Shown here one piece after another: positions 51,315 through 59,928 of a stretch of DNA of 64,000 nt. Within the stretch, counting starts at the first letter, position 1, and every line of letters begins with the position of its first letter. The position numbers and the translations under genes were made by a program. Where the stretch lies: positions 62,001 to 126,000 of the forward strand of contig JACKBS010000011.1 of assembly GCA_020634435.1 (NCBI GenBank), in the 5' to 3' direction. The stretch comes from Ardenticatenaceae bacterium (GTDB lineage: Bacteria > Chloroflexota > Anaerolineae > Promineifilales > Promineifilaceae). A model generated the notes under the pieces. That model saw nothing but the letters and a program-made list of their open reading frames with translations, was not told where the DNA came from and did no database searches.

Positions 51315-52010
51315 TTAAGGTAAAGAATATGCCAAAGCGTTGGGATTGTAAGAACAAATATCAGTGTAGTTTGTCGAGAAAATTTCGTCTCTAAATAGAG
51401 AGGCAATGTCAAGTTCCCCAGAGGACGCGTTACATGCACATCCAGAAGGTTGATGACAAGTATATGACCGGCTGATGCAACTGTTGCCGCAAGCTTTTCC
51501 CGTAGTACAGATTTTACAGCATCCAACTCGGTCATTGGAAGGTGGTCTAACAGGTGTTGAAACAAAAATTGGGCTTCGGGGTGTGTATGTTGGGGGTAAG
51601 GTTGGAAGAGAAGGTGCCTTTGGCGTACTGTTAAGAGTAACTGAATTATTGCTCACGAGCGCTGAAGTGAAGCATAAACACCATAGCGCTATGAGAGCAA
51701 TCACAGATAAAAGAACTAATACAACTGGTTGGTTTAACAGCTTATATTTTGTCTCGTTAGTGTTCGTCTCATATTCAGCATTTCTCAACTTTTCTATTTC
51801 GCGTTGAGCAAATCTATTTCCGGGATTTTGGGCCAAAACACATTCGAGGCATTGGAATTTCTTCTTGCGATCATCAACGAACCAAGTCAAAAAAAACCAC
51901 GCAAACTCGCTAGTTTTACTTTTCGGGTTAAGTTTAATAATGAATAGTAATGCCCTATAACCCATCTGCTTCAGGTTTGAGGGATTACGGTTAGGGTTTT
52001 CCTGTTTCAT
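51315..52010 (-). CDS. Single-pass membrane protein with Cys-rich C-terminal domain
   Basis: The protein has 231 residues. The cytoplasmic part (1-95) has a short element with CLECVLAQNPGNRFAQ (two Cys), then a transmembrane helix (about 97-118: VVLVLLSVIALIALWCLCF), a Pro/Ser/Thr linker, and a Cys-rich module CCKICTTGKACGNSCI...CHQPSGCACN with eight Cys in 31 residues, probably disulfide-bonded or metal-binding outside. The function is not known. It is AT-rich and next to two IS elements. Confidence 0.7.
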   Translation of the reverse strand: MKQENPNRNPSNLKQMGYRALLFIIKLNPKSKTSEFAWFFLTWFVDDRKKKFQCLECVLAQNPGNRFAQREIEKLRNAEYETNTNETKYKLLNQPVVLVLLSVIALIALWCLCFTSALVSNNSVTLNSTPKAPSLPTLPPTYTPRSPIFVSTPVRPPSNDRVGCCKICTTGKACGNSCISRSYTCHQPSGCACNASSGELDIASLFRDEIFSTNYTDICSYNPNALAYSLP

Positions 52011-52180
52011 TTTTCAGAATTAAAATTAGAAGATTTTGGAGCTGACTATAGGTGTTATACTGGAATCGGTCGTTGACCACTAAAGTTTAACGACATTTTT
52101 TACCTTAATTTTCTGCAATCAAATTGAAGAACCAATGAAAAGGATGCCGAGGACATAACAAAGAAAGATTGAAAATGCCG

Positions 52181-52447
52181 CTACAAGTACCCAGAAAAAA
52201 GTTGAATTAAAAACAGATGATTTGTTGCTTTTAGAGCCATACCTTTATCAGAAGGTTGACTTAAGCTCATTGATTGTTGGTTTACGTTCCCAAGGTGTCT
52301 CAATTCATTTGCGGTAACAAATTTTGTTTCGTCGCTTTTTGACAAATAGTCAATAACTGCGATGGCGATTAGTATGAATCCTATACCGAAAAAGCCTAAT
52401 AATACCCCCAATATTATTAGACCCGTGTTCCACGTCTTCGGCTTTCT
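52181..52447 (-). pseudogene. C-terminal fragment of an IS630-disrupted TPR membrane protein gene
   Basis: Translation from the left IS630 border gives RKPKTWNTGLIILGVLLGFF, then a second half of a helix and an acidic tail (DYLSKSDETKFVTANEL) ending at 52181. It continues the frame interrupted at 53586, as judged from gene order and from the membrane-anchor tail being a sensible end for the upstream TPR protein. The 2-bp ambiguity of the TA duplication leaves the exact junction unsettled. Confidence 0.6.
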
Positions 52448-52451
52448 TATA

Positions 52452-53586
52452 GAGAAACTATTTAGACATGGCGCGAATAGTTTCAATACTGAACTTTTCC
52501 AAAAATGAATAATTGAACTTGTTTGTTTTGAGAAAGCGTTCAAATCGGTCAGCCAACTCAGCCAATTTGGGCTGGTCATGATTATGGCTGACATGGGTAC
52601 GAGCCGCCTTCCACACATGCTCCTGTGGGTTCAAATCCGGTGACCCCGCTGGATATTTCATCAACTCCAGTCGCGGATTTTCCGCTAACACTTGTCGAAC
52701 CGCGGCACCACCATGCCATGTGGCCCGATCCCAAAACAAGAGAATTTGTTTAGCCGGATAAGCAGCCAAAATCTGTTTCAGATGAATAGCTGTCGCCTCA
52801 GAATTCATCGTTTCCGCTTGGGTAACAATTTCCTGGCCAGAAACGAGGTTGAGTGTGCCATAGAAGCTGACCTTATCTCGCTCCGGGGAGGCTTTAACTA
52901 CAGGGGTTTGCCCGACGGGTGCCCAGACTGATGTGGTGGTAGCTTGTAGATACATACTCGCTTCATCTTCACTCAGATAGATGGCATCTGGATGTGTTTG
53001 GGCGTAATCAATCACTTTTTTTCTAACTGTTCTTCAAACTCAGCTACCTTCATCTCCGAACGAGAGCGAAACACCTTGGCTGTTCGCTGCCAACTAAAAC
53101 CGCATTTCTGGAACAGTTGTCGATAAGAAGCGTTTCTTTTGTAGTCGATGCCATACCAGTGATTTATCGCTCGCCGCAAGTCAGAGATACACCAATGCAG
53201 CCCATCAGCTGTGGCGGCCTCTTTCTGACCGAACAAGTCAACTGGTCGATACTGGTGCAGCTTGGCGGCTAAATCCTGTATCTGCTCATCGGTAAGATAT
53301 TGATGATTACCTCCTTGGCGGTTGTCAACGAATCCCCCTAGACCTTGTTGTCGGTATCGTCCATACCAGCGGAGGATGGTGCGTCGTGGCAATCCAGTCA
53401 GGTTGGTGATCTCGTTGACGGGAACCTCATTGCCATACAGTCTGACAGCCTGGATGCGGGTTCTCATTTCACCGTCTTTACATGTTGTGAAGGCCACAAC
53501 CAGTTGCTTATCAGCTTCTGGTGTAAGTATTTGTTTACGTTTATTTGCCATGTGGCTTATTGTGTCACTTTAATTTATTTTGTCTA
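52452..53586 (-). mobile_element. IS630-family insertion sequence
   Basis: The element sits in a TA-rich target with TA at both borders, as the family does. Weak terminal repeats: GAGAAACTATTTAGACATGG inside the left border and GACAAAATAAATTAAAGTGA inside the right (about 12 of 20 in common). It splits a TPR-protein gene. Confidence 0.75.
52458..53551 (-). CDS. IS630-family transposase in two frames
   Basis: The first frame (53551-53012, 179 residues) holds the HTH domain (LTGLPRRTILRWYGRYRQQG). The second (53015-52458, 185 residues) holds the DDE domain: IYLSEDEASMYLQATT, ILLFWDRATWHGG and GSPDLNPQEHVWKAARTHV. The frames overlap at GAAAAAAAGTGA: the heptamer A AAA AAG (53021-53015) permits a -1 slip, and a GTG overlapping the TGA stop allows separate restart as well. 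The fused product would have about 364 residues. Confidence 0.83.
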
Positions 53587-54040
53587 TTAGTTGAACTGAA
53601 TTTGAAGTCAGGCTAACGACAGTCCAACCTTGAGCGCTCATCATTGAAATATATTGCTCAACAAGTTGCTGATCGGTTAACGGTGCAATTACTTCGGGTG
53701 GGTTTCTGGGTAGGTCAACTTGTGCAGGGGTTTCGAAAATATTTGATCCCTTATGGATATTGACACTCAAGGAAGAGGCAGTTGTACTTTCGATTTTTGG
53801 CATATCTGTTTTTTTTAGCCGAGATAATGCTTTCAGCGCTTTCTCGTTATCAGGATTGATTTCGATAACTTTTTGAAAACACCTTATTTTCTTTGGTTCT
53901 GACTCGACTAGGAAGCCAAGTAAATACCATGCATCTTCATTTCTGTCATTATCCTTTATAACTGAAACTAATAGTTTTTGGGCTTTAGTTTTCTCGCCCT
54001 CTTTGGCTAATTTATAGGCTTGCGTGACTCTTGAGTCCAT
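53570..54040 (-). pseudogene. N-terminal part of a TPR protein gene cut by IS630
   Basis: From the ATG at 54040 (GGAGGGACAAC upstream) it encodes a TPR-like helical repeat (VTQAYKLAKEGEKTKAQKLL, EDAWYLLGFLVESEPKKIRC, NPDNEKALKALSRLK), a low-complexity linker and a beta domain (YISMMSAQGWTVVSLTSNSV) that runs into IS sequence at 53586 and stops at 53570. The membrane-anchor tail is at 52181-52447. Confidence 0.7.
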
Positions 54041-54177
54041 TGTTGTCCCTCCAAACCGATTACGATTTTCAAAGCATGATTGAAAATACTGCCAACTGAA
54101 CTTACGAAACAAAAGTCACTAACCAAATCAACGCTTTTTTCACAATTTGAGGCGTTGTTATGCATCATTGTTTTGGA

Positions 54178-54474
54178 CTAATATTCCTCTGGTAATAGTG
54201 CCGTTGTGATACTGCGATCATGTTCGGTGATAATGAAGAAACGGCCGTTTGCCACCACATAGGCCGATAGGATACGAAAACCCTCTTTCACCGATAGGTC
54301 ATTTTCCTGCCAATCTTCCGGGTTCACATCCCCCCAAAAGCCGCATTGGTGCATGGCCAGATACGGCCGAAAATCCAGCTCCAGGGCCAAAGCGCCGGGC
54401 GTGGCCACAACGGTTCCAAGCGGAAAAAGTGGGGCGGTTTGGCGGGTATCTATGATTTCTGTGATTTGCTTCAT
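54178..54474 (-). CDS. Plasmid/ICE-associated conserved small protein
   Basis: The protein has 98 residues from the ATG at 54474 (GGAGCAAG upstream). The pattern VVATPGALALE, HQCGFWGDVNPEDWQENDLS and FFIITEHDRSITTALLPEEY matches a small family very common on plasmids and integrative elements; its role is unknown. It is the last gene of a minus-strand operon of five small genes behind an XRE-controlled promoter. Confidence 0.75.
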   Translation of the reverse strand: MKQITEIIDTRQTAPLFPLGTVVATPGALALELDFRPYLAMHQCGFWGDVNPEDWQENDLSVKEGFRILSAYVVANGRFFIITEHDRSITTALLPEEY

Positions 54475-54539
54475 GACTTGCTCCAAAAACGGCCGTATCT
54501 CACAACCTTGCCAGATACGGCCGTTTCCCATGCTATACC

Positions 54540-55049
54540 TTACCCATAGCTAAACATATCGTCTATCTCTTGCCCGGTGTAGGTTTTGGCGGCGGCGGTG
54601 ATAACGATTTGCGCCTTACCGTTGGCAATGCCGGGCTTGATGGCAATTGCACCGACCTTGATCCAATCTTTGAGGAAGGGGGAGCCGGTGAGCTTTTTCA
54701 GCTGCATTCCCCGCGTTTTGTTGATGACCAACATCGTGGCGGTTTCGGCAAAGGAAAGGCACGGTTTCCATTCCCCGGTTGTTTCCCCTTTTTCGGGATC
54801 GTAAACGTATTCCATTGTACAGCCGGTGACAGTGAGAATACGGCTTTCGGCATTGCGCTCTTCCAACCAGATTTCCAGCTCTTCCATGCTGAAATAGTTG
54901 CTGGGCAACACATCGTCATAGGACAGGTTGGGATTGGTTAAATCCATCTGTGGGGCCGGGGCTTTGTCAGGGACATTGTTGATCGGGTTGAAGTCGATCA
55001 CGGCCAATGCCTTTTCATCGGTTGTTTCGGTGCCATTTTTCTTGCTCAT
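54540..55049 (-). CDS. Phage/plasmid-like hypothetical protein
   Basis: The protein has 169 residues from the ATG at 55049, with AAGGAG upstream. It starts with a polar region and has a central part with LSFAETATMLVINKTRGMQL and GSPFLKDWIKVGAIAIKPGI, then ends in IDDMFSYG. I do not recognise the family. Operon position: 75 bases after the SWIM-domain gene. Confidence 0.65.
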   Translation of the reverse strand: MSKKNGTETTDEKALAVIDFNPINNVPDKAPAPQMDLTNPNLSYDDVLPSNYFSMEELEIWLEERNAESRILTVTGCTMEYVYDPEKGETTGEWKPCLSFAETATMLVINKTRGMQLKKLTGSPFLKDWIKVGAIAIKPGIANGKAQIVITAAAKTYTGQEIDDMFSYG

Positions 55050-55123
55050 GTCGTCATTCTCCTTATGAATGAAAGATAGGTTTCGGGGAAACGGCAGTTT
55101 GCCAGCCGTTCCCCGTTGATTCA

Positions 55124-55567
55124 CTAAAATCTTGTTTCGTGGGTCCGCAGGTGCAGACGGTAAGCGGCTAGATGTTTGCAGTACCGTTCGCCGTTTTGGG
55201 TCAAGGGGGCGGCCAGGCTGGTGAAATGTTCACATTGGCAGCTAAACCCATACTCATGCTCTTCGATGGCGTAACGGCCGTATCCATCGGAACTATCAAC
55301 CATTGCCACAACGTTACCCAGCGGGGCGGGGAAAACTTCGATGGCATTGGCGCAAACCAGTTCCACCGCTCGCCACGTTACCCGCTCCAGTTGGGGATGA
55401 TCGTCAATCATCCGTTCAGCCGCTGCATACAAATCAGTGTCTAACATGGAAACTGCAAAACGAAACGCTTCATGCTTTTGTTTGGCGGGGAAGGTGAACC
55501 GTTCGCCGCTTTCCGGTTCAATCCATTCATACTGCTTTTCTTGCCGGTTGTAGTTTATGTCGATCAT
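55124..55567 (-). CDS. SWIM zinc-finger protein
   Basis: The protein has 147 residues. Near its C-terminus is a SWIM-type motif: YGFSCQCEHFTS, then after a short loop GERYCKHLAAYRLH (CxC...CxH). The first two thirds is a small unrecognised domain. SWIM motifs bind zinc and mediate DNA or protein contact. The gene lies in the XRE-controlled operon. Confidence 0.75.
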   Translation of the reverse strand: MIDINYNRQEKQYEWIEPESGERFTFPAKQKHEAFRFAVSMLDTDLYAAAERMIDDHPQLERVTWRAVELVCANAIEVFPAPLGNVVAMVDSSDGYGRYAIEEHEYGFSCQCEHFTSLAAPLTQNGERYCKHLAAYRLHLRTHETRF

Positions 55568-55570
55568 GGG

Positions 55571-55714
55571 TTAAGCCTCCACTGCAAAGAATTCGATTTC
55601 ATCGTTGGGAACGCCGTATTGAACGGATAATTCGCCAAAGTAAGCTTCCGGGCTGTCGGTGGTGATAGTGACCAGGAAACGGCCGTCTAACGTCCAAAAT
55701 TCGTAAGTTGTCAT
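55571..55714 (-). CDS. Small hypothetical protein, 47 residues
   Basis: From the ATG at 55714 (AGGTGA upstream) it reads MTTYEFWTLDGRFLVTITTD, then SPEAYFGELSVQYGVPNDEI and ends FFAVEA. It is acidic and probably beta-rich. The stop is three bases before the SWIM gene's start, so translation is coupled. The family is unknown; the longer frame upstream has no start signal. Confidence 0.6.
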   Translation of the reverse strand: MTTYEFWTLDGRFLVTITTDSPEAYFGELSVQYGVPNDEIEFFAVEA

Positions 55715-55766
55715 GGGTTTCACCTGATGGGTAAACGGGGTGGGGGCTTGCGCCCCCTTACCCACT

Positions 55767-55982
55767 TTAGAACATCGGGATGCCGGTGGCGGACTGTACC
55801 AGGAAGTCGGCGTAATCTTCATCGTTGGCCAGTTGGGCGTTCATCTGGTCGGTTTCGCTGATGTTGTAGATTTCAGCGATGTTTGAGGGGATGGGGCCAA
55901 ATTGGGCTTCAAACAGCCAGTAGGTACGGCCGTTCTCGAAAACTTCGTTCAGATTGAATTTGGGGGTGGTTTCTGCTAACAT
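55767..55982 (-). CDS. Small hypothetical protein, first gene of the accessory operon
   Basis: The protein has 71 residues. GAAGGAG lies nine bases before the ATG. Sequence starts MLAETTPKFNLNEVFENGRT and ends DFLVQSATGIPMF. Acidic and soluble, family unknown. It is preceded by a leader hairpin and the palindromic operator at 56063-56086. Confidence 0.7.
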   Translation of the reverse strand: MLAETTPKFNLNEVFENGRTYWLFEAQFGPIPSNIAEIYNISETDQMNAQLANDEDYADFLVQSATGIPMF

Positions 55983-56003
55983 GTGGAAAACTCCTTCGTT
56001 TTT

Positions 56004-56038
56004 GCCACCTGTTCAGTTTCTCACGCTTGTCAGGTGGC
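56004..56038 (-). promoter_or_regulatory. Leader hairpin of the accessory operon
   Basis: On the minus strand GCCACCTG and CAGGTGGC pair over an 19-base loop; AAAAAC and then GAAGGAG follow. It has no T-run in the direction of the operon (the T-run is on the opposite strand), so it looks like a leader element of the first gene. Confidence 0.5.
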
Positions 56039-56062
56039 TTTTTTTATCTCTCAACTGCCTAT

Positions 56063-56086
56063 ATTGTACACAATATTGTGTACAAT
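56063..56086. promoter_or_regulatory. Perfect 24-bp palindromic operator
   Basis: ATTGTACACAAT is directly followed by its exact complement ATTGTGTACAAT. The core TGTACA occurs twice here and once more at 56135-56140 inside the regulator's promoter. It lies between the XRE gene and the operon, as expected for its operator. Confidence 0.85.
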
Positions 56087-56120
56087 GCCAAGTACCAATT
56101 TACACTAAATTGTGGATAGA

Positions 56121-56149
56121 TTGACACAGTTATGTGTACATGCTAAGAT
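56121..56149 (+). promoter_or_regulatory. Promoter of the XRE regulator gene
   Basis: TTGACA (56121-56126) and TAAGAT (56144-56149) are 17 bases apart, with a TGTACA half-site in the spacer, so the regulator probably limits its own synthesis. The start codon is 30 bases downstream. Confidence 0.8.
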
Positions 56150-56178
56150 GTATTGAATAACTTTAGGAATGGTGGCTT

Positions 56179-56403
56179 ATGATAAAAAACAAGCTGCGTC
56201 ATGTATTGCTGGACAAGGACATGACCCAGGCTCGATTGATCGAACTATTGGAAGAAAAGCGGGGGAATTTTTCCCGAACGTCGTTGGTCCGGTTTATGGA
56301 TGAAGAAAAGCCATCGGTGAACTTGCCGCTGCTGGATGACATTTGTGAGCTGTTGAATGTTCAGCCGGGGGATATTTTGGTTTATGAGGCGAAAGAAGTT
56401 TAA
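56179..56403 (+). CDS. XRE (Cro/CI)-family regulator
   Basis: The protein has 74 residues, a single helix-turn-helix domain: MTQARLIELLEEKRGNFSRT, SLVRFMDEEKPSVNLPLLDD, LLNVQPGDILVY. It is the Cro/YozG-type short repressor. It is divergent from the five-gene operon and controls, most likely, both promoters through TGTACA sites. Confidence 0.9.
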   Translation: MIKNKLRHVLLDKDMTQARLIELLEEKRGNFSRTSLVRFMDEEKPSVNLPLLDDICELLNVQPGDILVYEAKEV

Positions 56404-56434
56404 CGGCCGTTACTTTCCAGGCAACGGCCGTTAA
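56400..56434 (+). terminator. Hairpin made of two ACGGCCGT copies
   Basis: TTAACGGCCGTT and AACGGCCGTTAA form a 12-bp stem around ACTTTCCAGGC directly at the XRE stop codon. The following T-run is poor (AAGAAGC), so it may act as a processing or pausing hairpin. Confidence 0.5.
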
Positions 56435-56461
56435 GAAGCTATAGTTTGGTCAACAAACACC

Positions 56462-56971
56462 TTATGGTGTTAGGTCAGCACACACAACATAAACTGTAAA
56501 TGGGCGCACGCTGTTATATTTGTACGTGAATGCGCTCCATGCTGTTGGTGGATTGCCAACAGGGTAAGAGTATTCGGGACTATTCCCGCCTAAAGGTGCC
56601 TCACGACTAAAACCACCGCCGGTAGCAATATCCCCTGGTTCGCAGGCAGCTGTAGCAACCCCAGCCGGTACGCTAGTATTTGGGTTTACCCCAGGTTCTT
56701 CAATTGCAGTTTGTACATAGAATGTAAGATTTGGGGTACTGTTTGACCCGGCAGAATTCCAATCAAGTGGGTATTCGTTATTCCCACACTCATCATCTGG
56801 TGAAACGATTTGGATACTTCCATTGCTATCTTTCACACATGAATGAATCAAGGTTTCATCCCCTCCGTGTGCATAAGCAAAGGGAATACCTGATATTAAC
56901 ACCCATGAAACGACACTGCTCACGACCGCAGTGAGGATAATAATGATAATCAAATCTTTACGGGCTTTCAC
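56462..56971 (-). CDS. Exported protein with HSCV...DW domain
   Basis: The protein has 169 residues from a GTG at 56971, with GGAGG upstream. Signal peptide or anchor (IIIIILTAVVSSVVSWVLI), then IHSCVKDSNGSIQIVSPDDE and CGNNEYPLDWN, a small repeat-like module seen in exported bacterial proteins of the Ala/Gly-rich collagen-like or tail-fibre class, then CEPGDIATGGGFSREAP, a common outer-domain block. The function is unknown. AT-rich compared with the neighbouring operon. Confidence 0.75.
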   Translation of the reverse strand: MKARKDLIIIIILTAVVSSVVSWVLISGIPFAYAHGGDETLIHSCVKDSNGSIQIVSPDDECGNNEYPLDWNSAGSNSTPNLTFYVQTAIEEPGVNPNTSVPAGVATAACEPGDIATGGGFSREAPLGGNSPEYSYPVGNPPTAWSAFTYKYNSVRPFTVYVVCADLTP

Positions 56972-57135
56972 TTGAATATCCTCCTCGTGAATGCAAACAT
57001 TACACGTTATCTACTGCTCCAAAATATTCAATACATTGAAGGAGCTGACTCAAATTTTCCAATAACGACCGAAACTATAGCACTTGCCTAATTTATCACT
57101 CGCTGGATAATCTTACAAGGAGGTTCCAACCCTGT

Positions 57136-59916
57136 ATGCCAGCGACGATGACACCCCAACAATTTGTCCACAAATGGCGCGGCGTGACCCTGAAAGAGCG
57201 GTCTGCCTCGCAAGAACATTTCATTGACCTATGTCACCTGGTGAGCCACCCGACCCCGGCAGCGCATGACCCAACGGGCGAGCGGTTTACCTTTGAGAAG
57301 GGAGCCGACAAGCAGACCGGGGGTGAGGGTTGGGCTGATGTCTGGTATCGCGGCCGTTTTGCCTGGGAATACAAGGGTAAACACGCCAATTTGGACAAAG
57401 CTTACCAGCTGCTGCTGCTGTACCGGGAAGCGCTGGAGAATCCGCCGTTGATGATTGTTTCGGACATGGAGCGGATTTTGATTCATACCAACTTCACCAA
57501 CACGGTGAAGCAGGTGCATGAAATCACCCTGGACGATCTGCTGACGCGGGAGGGGATGGATAGGCTGCGGGCGCTGTTTTACAAGCCGGAACAGTTCAGG
57601 GCCGCCCAAACCACAGAACACGTCACGGAGGAAGCGGCGCGGCAGTTTGCCCGGCTGGCCGAACAACTGCGCAAATGGGGCGAAGCGCCGGACAAGATTG
57701 CCCATTTTCTCATTCGCCTGCTGTTTTGTTTGTTTGCTGAAGACATTGGCCTGCTGCCGGAAAATCTGTTTTCGCAGCTGGTGGCCCGGACGCGCGGCCG
57801 TGCCCCGGACTTTGCCCACCAGCTTCAGCAGTTGTTTAACGCCATGCAAAACGGCGGCTGGTTTGGCGTGGCCGAAATTGCCCAGTTTGACGGGGCGTTG
57901 TTTGACGGCGCGGCCGTTCTCGAACTGGACAGTACCGGGCTGGACATCCTGGCACGGGTAAGCGGGCTGGATTGGTCCAGCATCGAGCCGTCGATTTTGG
58001 GGACGTTGTTCCAGCGCAGTTTGGACCCGGCGCTGCGGGCGCAGTTGGGCGCTCACTACACCAGCAAGGAAGATATTTTGCTGATTGTAGAGCCGGTGCT
58101 GATGGCTCCCTTGCGGCGGCGCTGGGCAGAAGTGCAGGCCCAGGCGCGGGAATTAGCCGCGCAGCGAGATGTGGCCAACGGCCGTAAAAAAGCCAACCTA
58201 CAAAAAGAACTTACCACTCTGCTCACTGGTTTTGCCGCTGAAATTGCCGCCGTGCGGGTGCTGGACCCGGCCTGTGGCAGCGCCAATTTTTTGTACGTGG
58301 CGTTGCGGCTGCTGCTCGATTTGGAAAAAGAGGTGATCACGCTGGCGGGGGATTTGGGCGTGGGTCGGTTTATTCCGGCCGTTTCCCCGGCGCAGCTGTA
58401 TGGTATTGAGCTGAACGAGTACGCCTATGAGCTGGCCCAAACGACGGTGTGGATTGGGTACATCCAATGGCTGCATGAGAACGGTTTTGGCCACCCAGGG
58501 CAGCCGATTTTGAAGCCGCTGGACAACATCAAGCACATGGATGCGATTCTGGCCACTGATGAAAACGGCCGTCCCGTGGAACCGACCTGGCCAGAGGCAG
58601 ATGTGATTGTTGGCAACCCACCATTTGTCGGTGATAAACGAATGCGTAGAGAATTGGGTGATAGTTATGTTGAAACTCTCAGAAGCCTTTACCATGAAAG
58701 TATTCTTGGTGGTGCTGACTTAGTGACGTACTGGTTTGAACGAGCCAGAGAACAGCTAGAAGAAAAAAAGGTAAAAAGAGTTGGCTTATTAGCCACTAAC
58801 TCCATTAGATTTGGTGCCAACCGTCAAGTGCTTGAAAGAATCAAAAATACCGGTGATATTTTTATGGCATGGAGTGATCGCCCGTGGATGCTTGAGGGCG
58901 CTGCTGTTCGCGTGTCAATGGTTGGCTTTGATGATGGCTCCGAATCGGAGAGACACTTGGATGGAAATGAAGTCGAAGAAATCAACACAGATTTAACGAG
59001 CAAAGTAGATATTACAAAAGCCGTCTCGTTAACTGAAAATCAGAATTTGGCGTTTATTGGTGTGCAGAAAACAGGTGCTTTTGAGCTTCCTGGAGAAAAA
59101 GCTAGTGTAATGCTTGAGTTGATGGGTAATCCTAATAACCGCTCTAATAATGAAGTTGTAAAACCGTGGGCAAACGGCTCCGACATCACAGGCCGGCCAA
59201 GAAACATGTGGATCATTGATTTTGGTGTAGATACGCCAATTGAAGAGGCGTCACTGTATGAAGCTCCATTTGAACATTTGAAGCAAAAGGTTAAACCACA
59301 ACGCGAAAAGTCAAAACAAGAAAATTTGCGGGAAAACTGGTGGCTTTTTGCCCGCCCTCGACCTGCAATGAGAGATGCCATCGAAGGTTTAACACAATTT
59401 GTAGTTACCCCACGTGTAGCAAAGCACAGATTATTTGCATATGCATCAATGAACACAGTTCCAGACAGTAGATTAGTAGTGATTGCGCGGGATGATGATT
59501 ACTTTTTTGGGCTTCTCCATTCAATGATTCATGAGCTTTGGTCAATAGCAACAGCATCATGGCACGGTGTAGGTAATGATCCGACTTACAATGCTCAAAG
59601 TTGCTTTGAAACCTTCCCATTCCCCTGGCCACCCGGCCAGGAACCCAGCGACGATCCCCGCGTGGTAGCCATCGCCACGGCCGCCCGCGAACTGGTAGAA
59701 AAGCGGGATGCCTGGCTAAATCCCCCCGGTGCCAGTGAAGCCGAGTTGAAAAAGCGCACGCTCACCAACCTGTACAACCAGCGTCCCACCTGGCTGGATT
59801 TGGCGCATAGGAGGTTGGATACGGCCGTTTTAGCTGCCTATGGTTGGCCCGACGATCTCACCGATGAACAAATTCTGGAACGCTTGCTGGCATTAAATTT
59901 GGCAAGGGCAATTTAA
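57136..59916 (+). CDS. Single-chain restriction-methylation enzyme (MmeI family, type IIL)
   Basis: The protein has 926 residues. The N-terminal nuclease shows Asp68, Glu78 and Lys80 (GWADVWYRGRFAWEYKGK), the same spacing as in MmeI. A helical spacer follows (about 155-310), then the adenine methyltransferase: motif I VLDPACGSANFLYVAL (377) and motif IV VIVGNPPFVGDKR (494). The target recognition domain (about 560-830) and a C-terminal helical part follow. It should methylate one strand of an asymmetric site and cut about 20 bp away. The start follows AAGGAGG. Codon use changes sharply at about 58620 and back at 59625 (see findings). NACHT gene is 12 bases downstream. Confidence 0.92.
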   Translation: MPATMTPQQFVHKWRGVTLKERSASQEHFIDLCHLVSHPTPAAHDPTGERFTFEKGADKQTGGEGWADVWYRGRFAWEYKGKHANLDKAYQLLLLYREALENPPLMIVSDMERILIHTNFTNTVKQVHEITLDDLLTREGMDRLRALFYKPEQFRAAQTTEHVTEEAARQFARLAEQLRKWGEAPDKIAHFLIRLLFCLFAEDIGLLPENLFSQLVARTRGRAPDFAHQLQQLFNAMQNGGWFGVAEIAQFDGALFDGAAVLELDSTGLDILARVSGLDWSSIEPSILGTLFQRSLDPALRAQLGAHYTSKEDILLIVEPVLMAPLRRRWAEVQAQARELAAQRDVANGRKKANLQKELTTLLTGFAAEIAAVRVLDPACGSANFLYVALRLLLDLEKEVITLAGDLGVGRFIPAVSPAQLYGIELNEYAYELAQTTVWIGYIQWLHENGFGHPGQPILKPLDNIKHMDAILATDENGRPVEPTWPEADVIVGNPPFVGDKRMRRELGDSYVETLRSLYHESILGGADLVTYWFERAREQLEEKKVKRVGLLATNSIRFGANRQVLERIKNTGDIFMAWSDRPWMLEGAAVRVSMVGFDDGSESERHLDGNEVEEINTDLTSKVDITKAVSLTENQNLAFIGVQKTGAFELPGEKASVMLELMGNPNNRSNNEVVKPWANGSDITGRPRNMWIIDFGVDTPIEEASLYEAPFEHLKQKVKPQREKSKQENLRENWWLFARPRPAMRDAIEGLTQFVVTPRVAKHRLFAYASMNTVPDSRLVVIARDDDYFFGLLHSMIHELWSIATASWHGVGNDPTYNAQSCFETFPFPWPPGQEPSDDPRVVAIATAARELVEKRDAWLNPPGASEAELKKRTLTNLYNQRPTWLDLAHRRLDTAVLAAYGWPDDLTDEQILERLLALNLARAI

Positions 59917-59928
59917 GGTTTTTACTGT

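Noticed and set aside
52619..52645. GGGTTCAAATCC, similar to a tRNA T-arm
   Set aside because: It lies inside the IS630 DDE domain (SPDLNPQEH) and no acceptor or anticodon stem surrounds it.
55998..56045. Plus-strand terminator (CCACCTG...CAGGTGG then T7)
   Set aside because: No plus-strand gene ends upstream of it; its place in the leader of the minus-strand operon is the more sensible reading.
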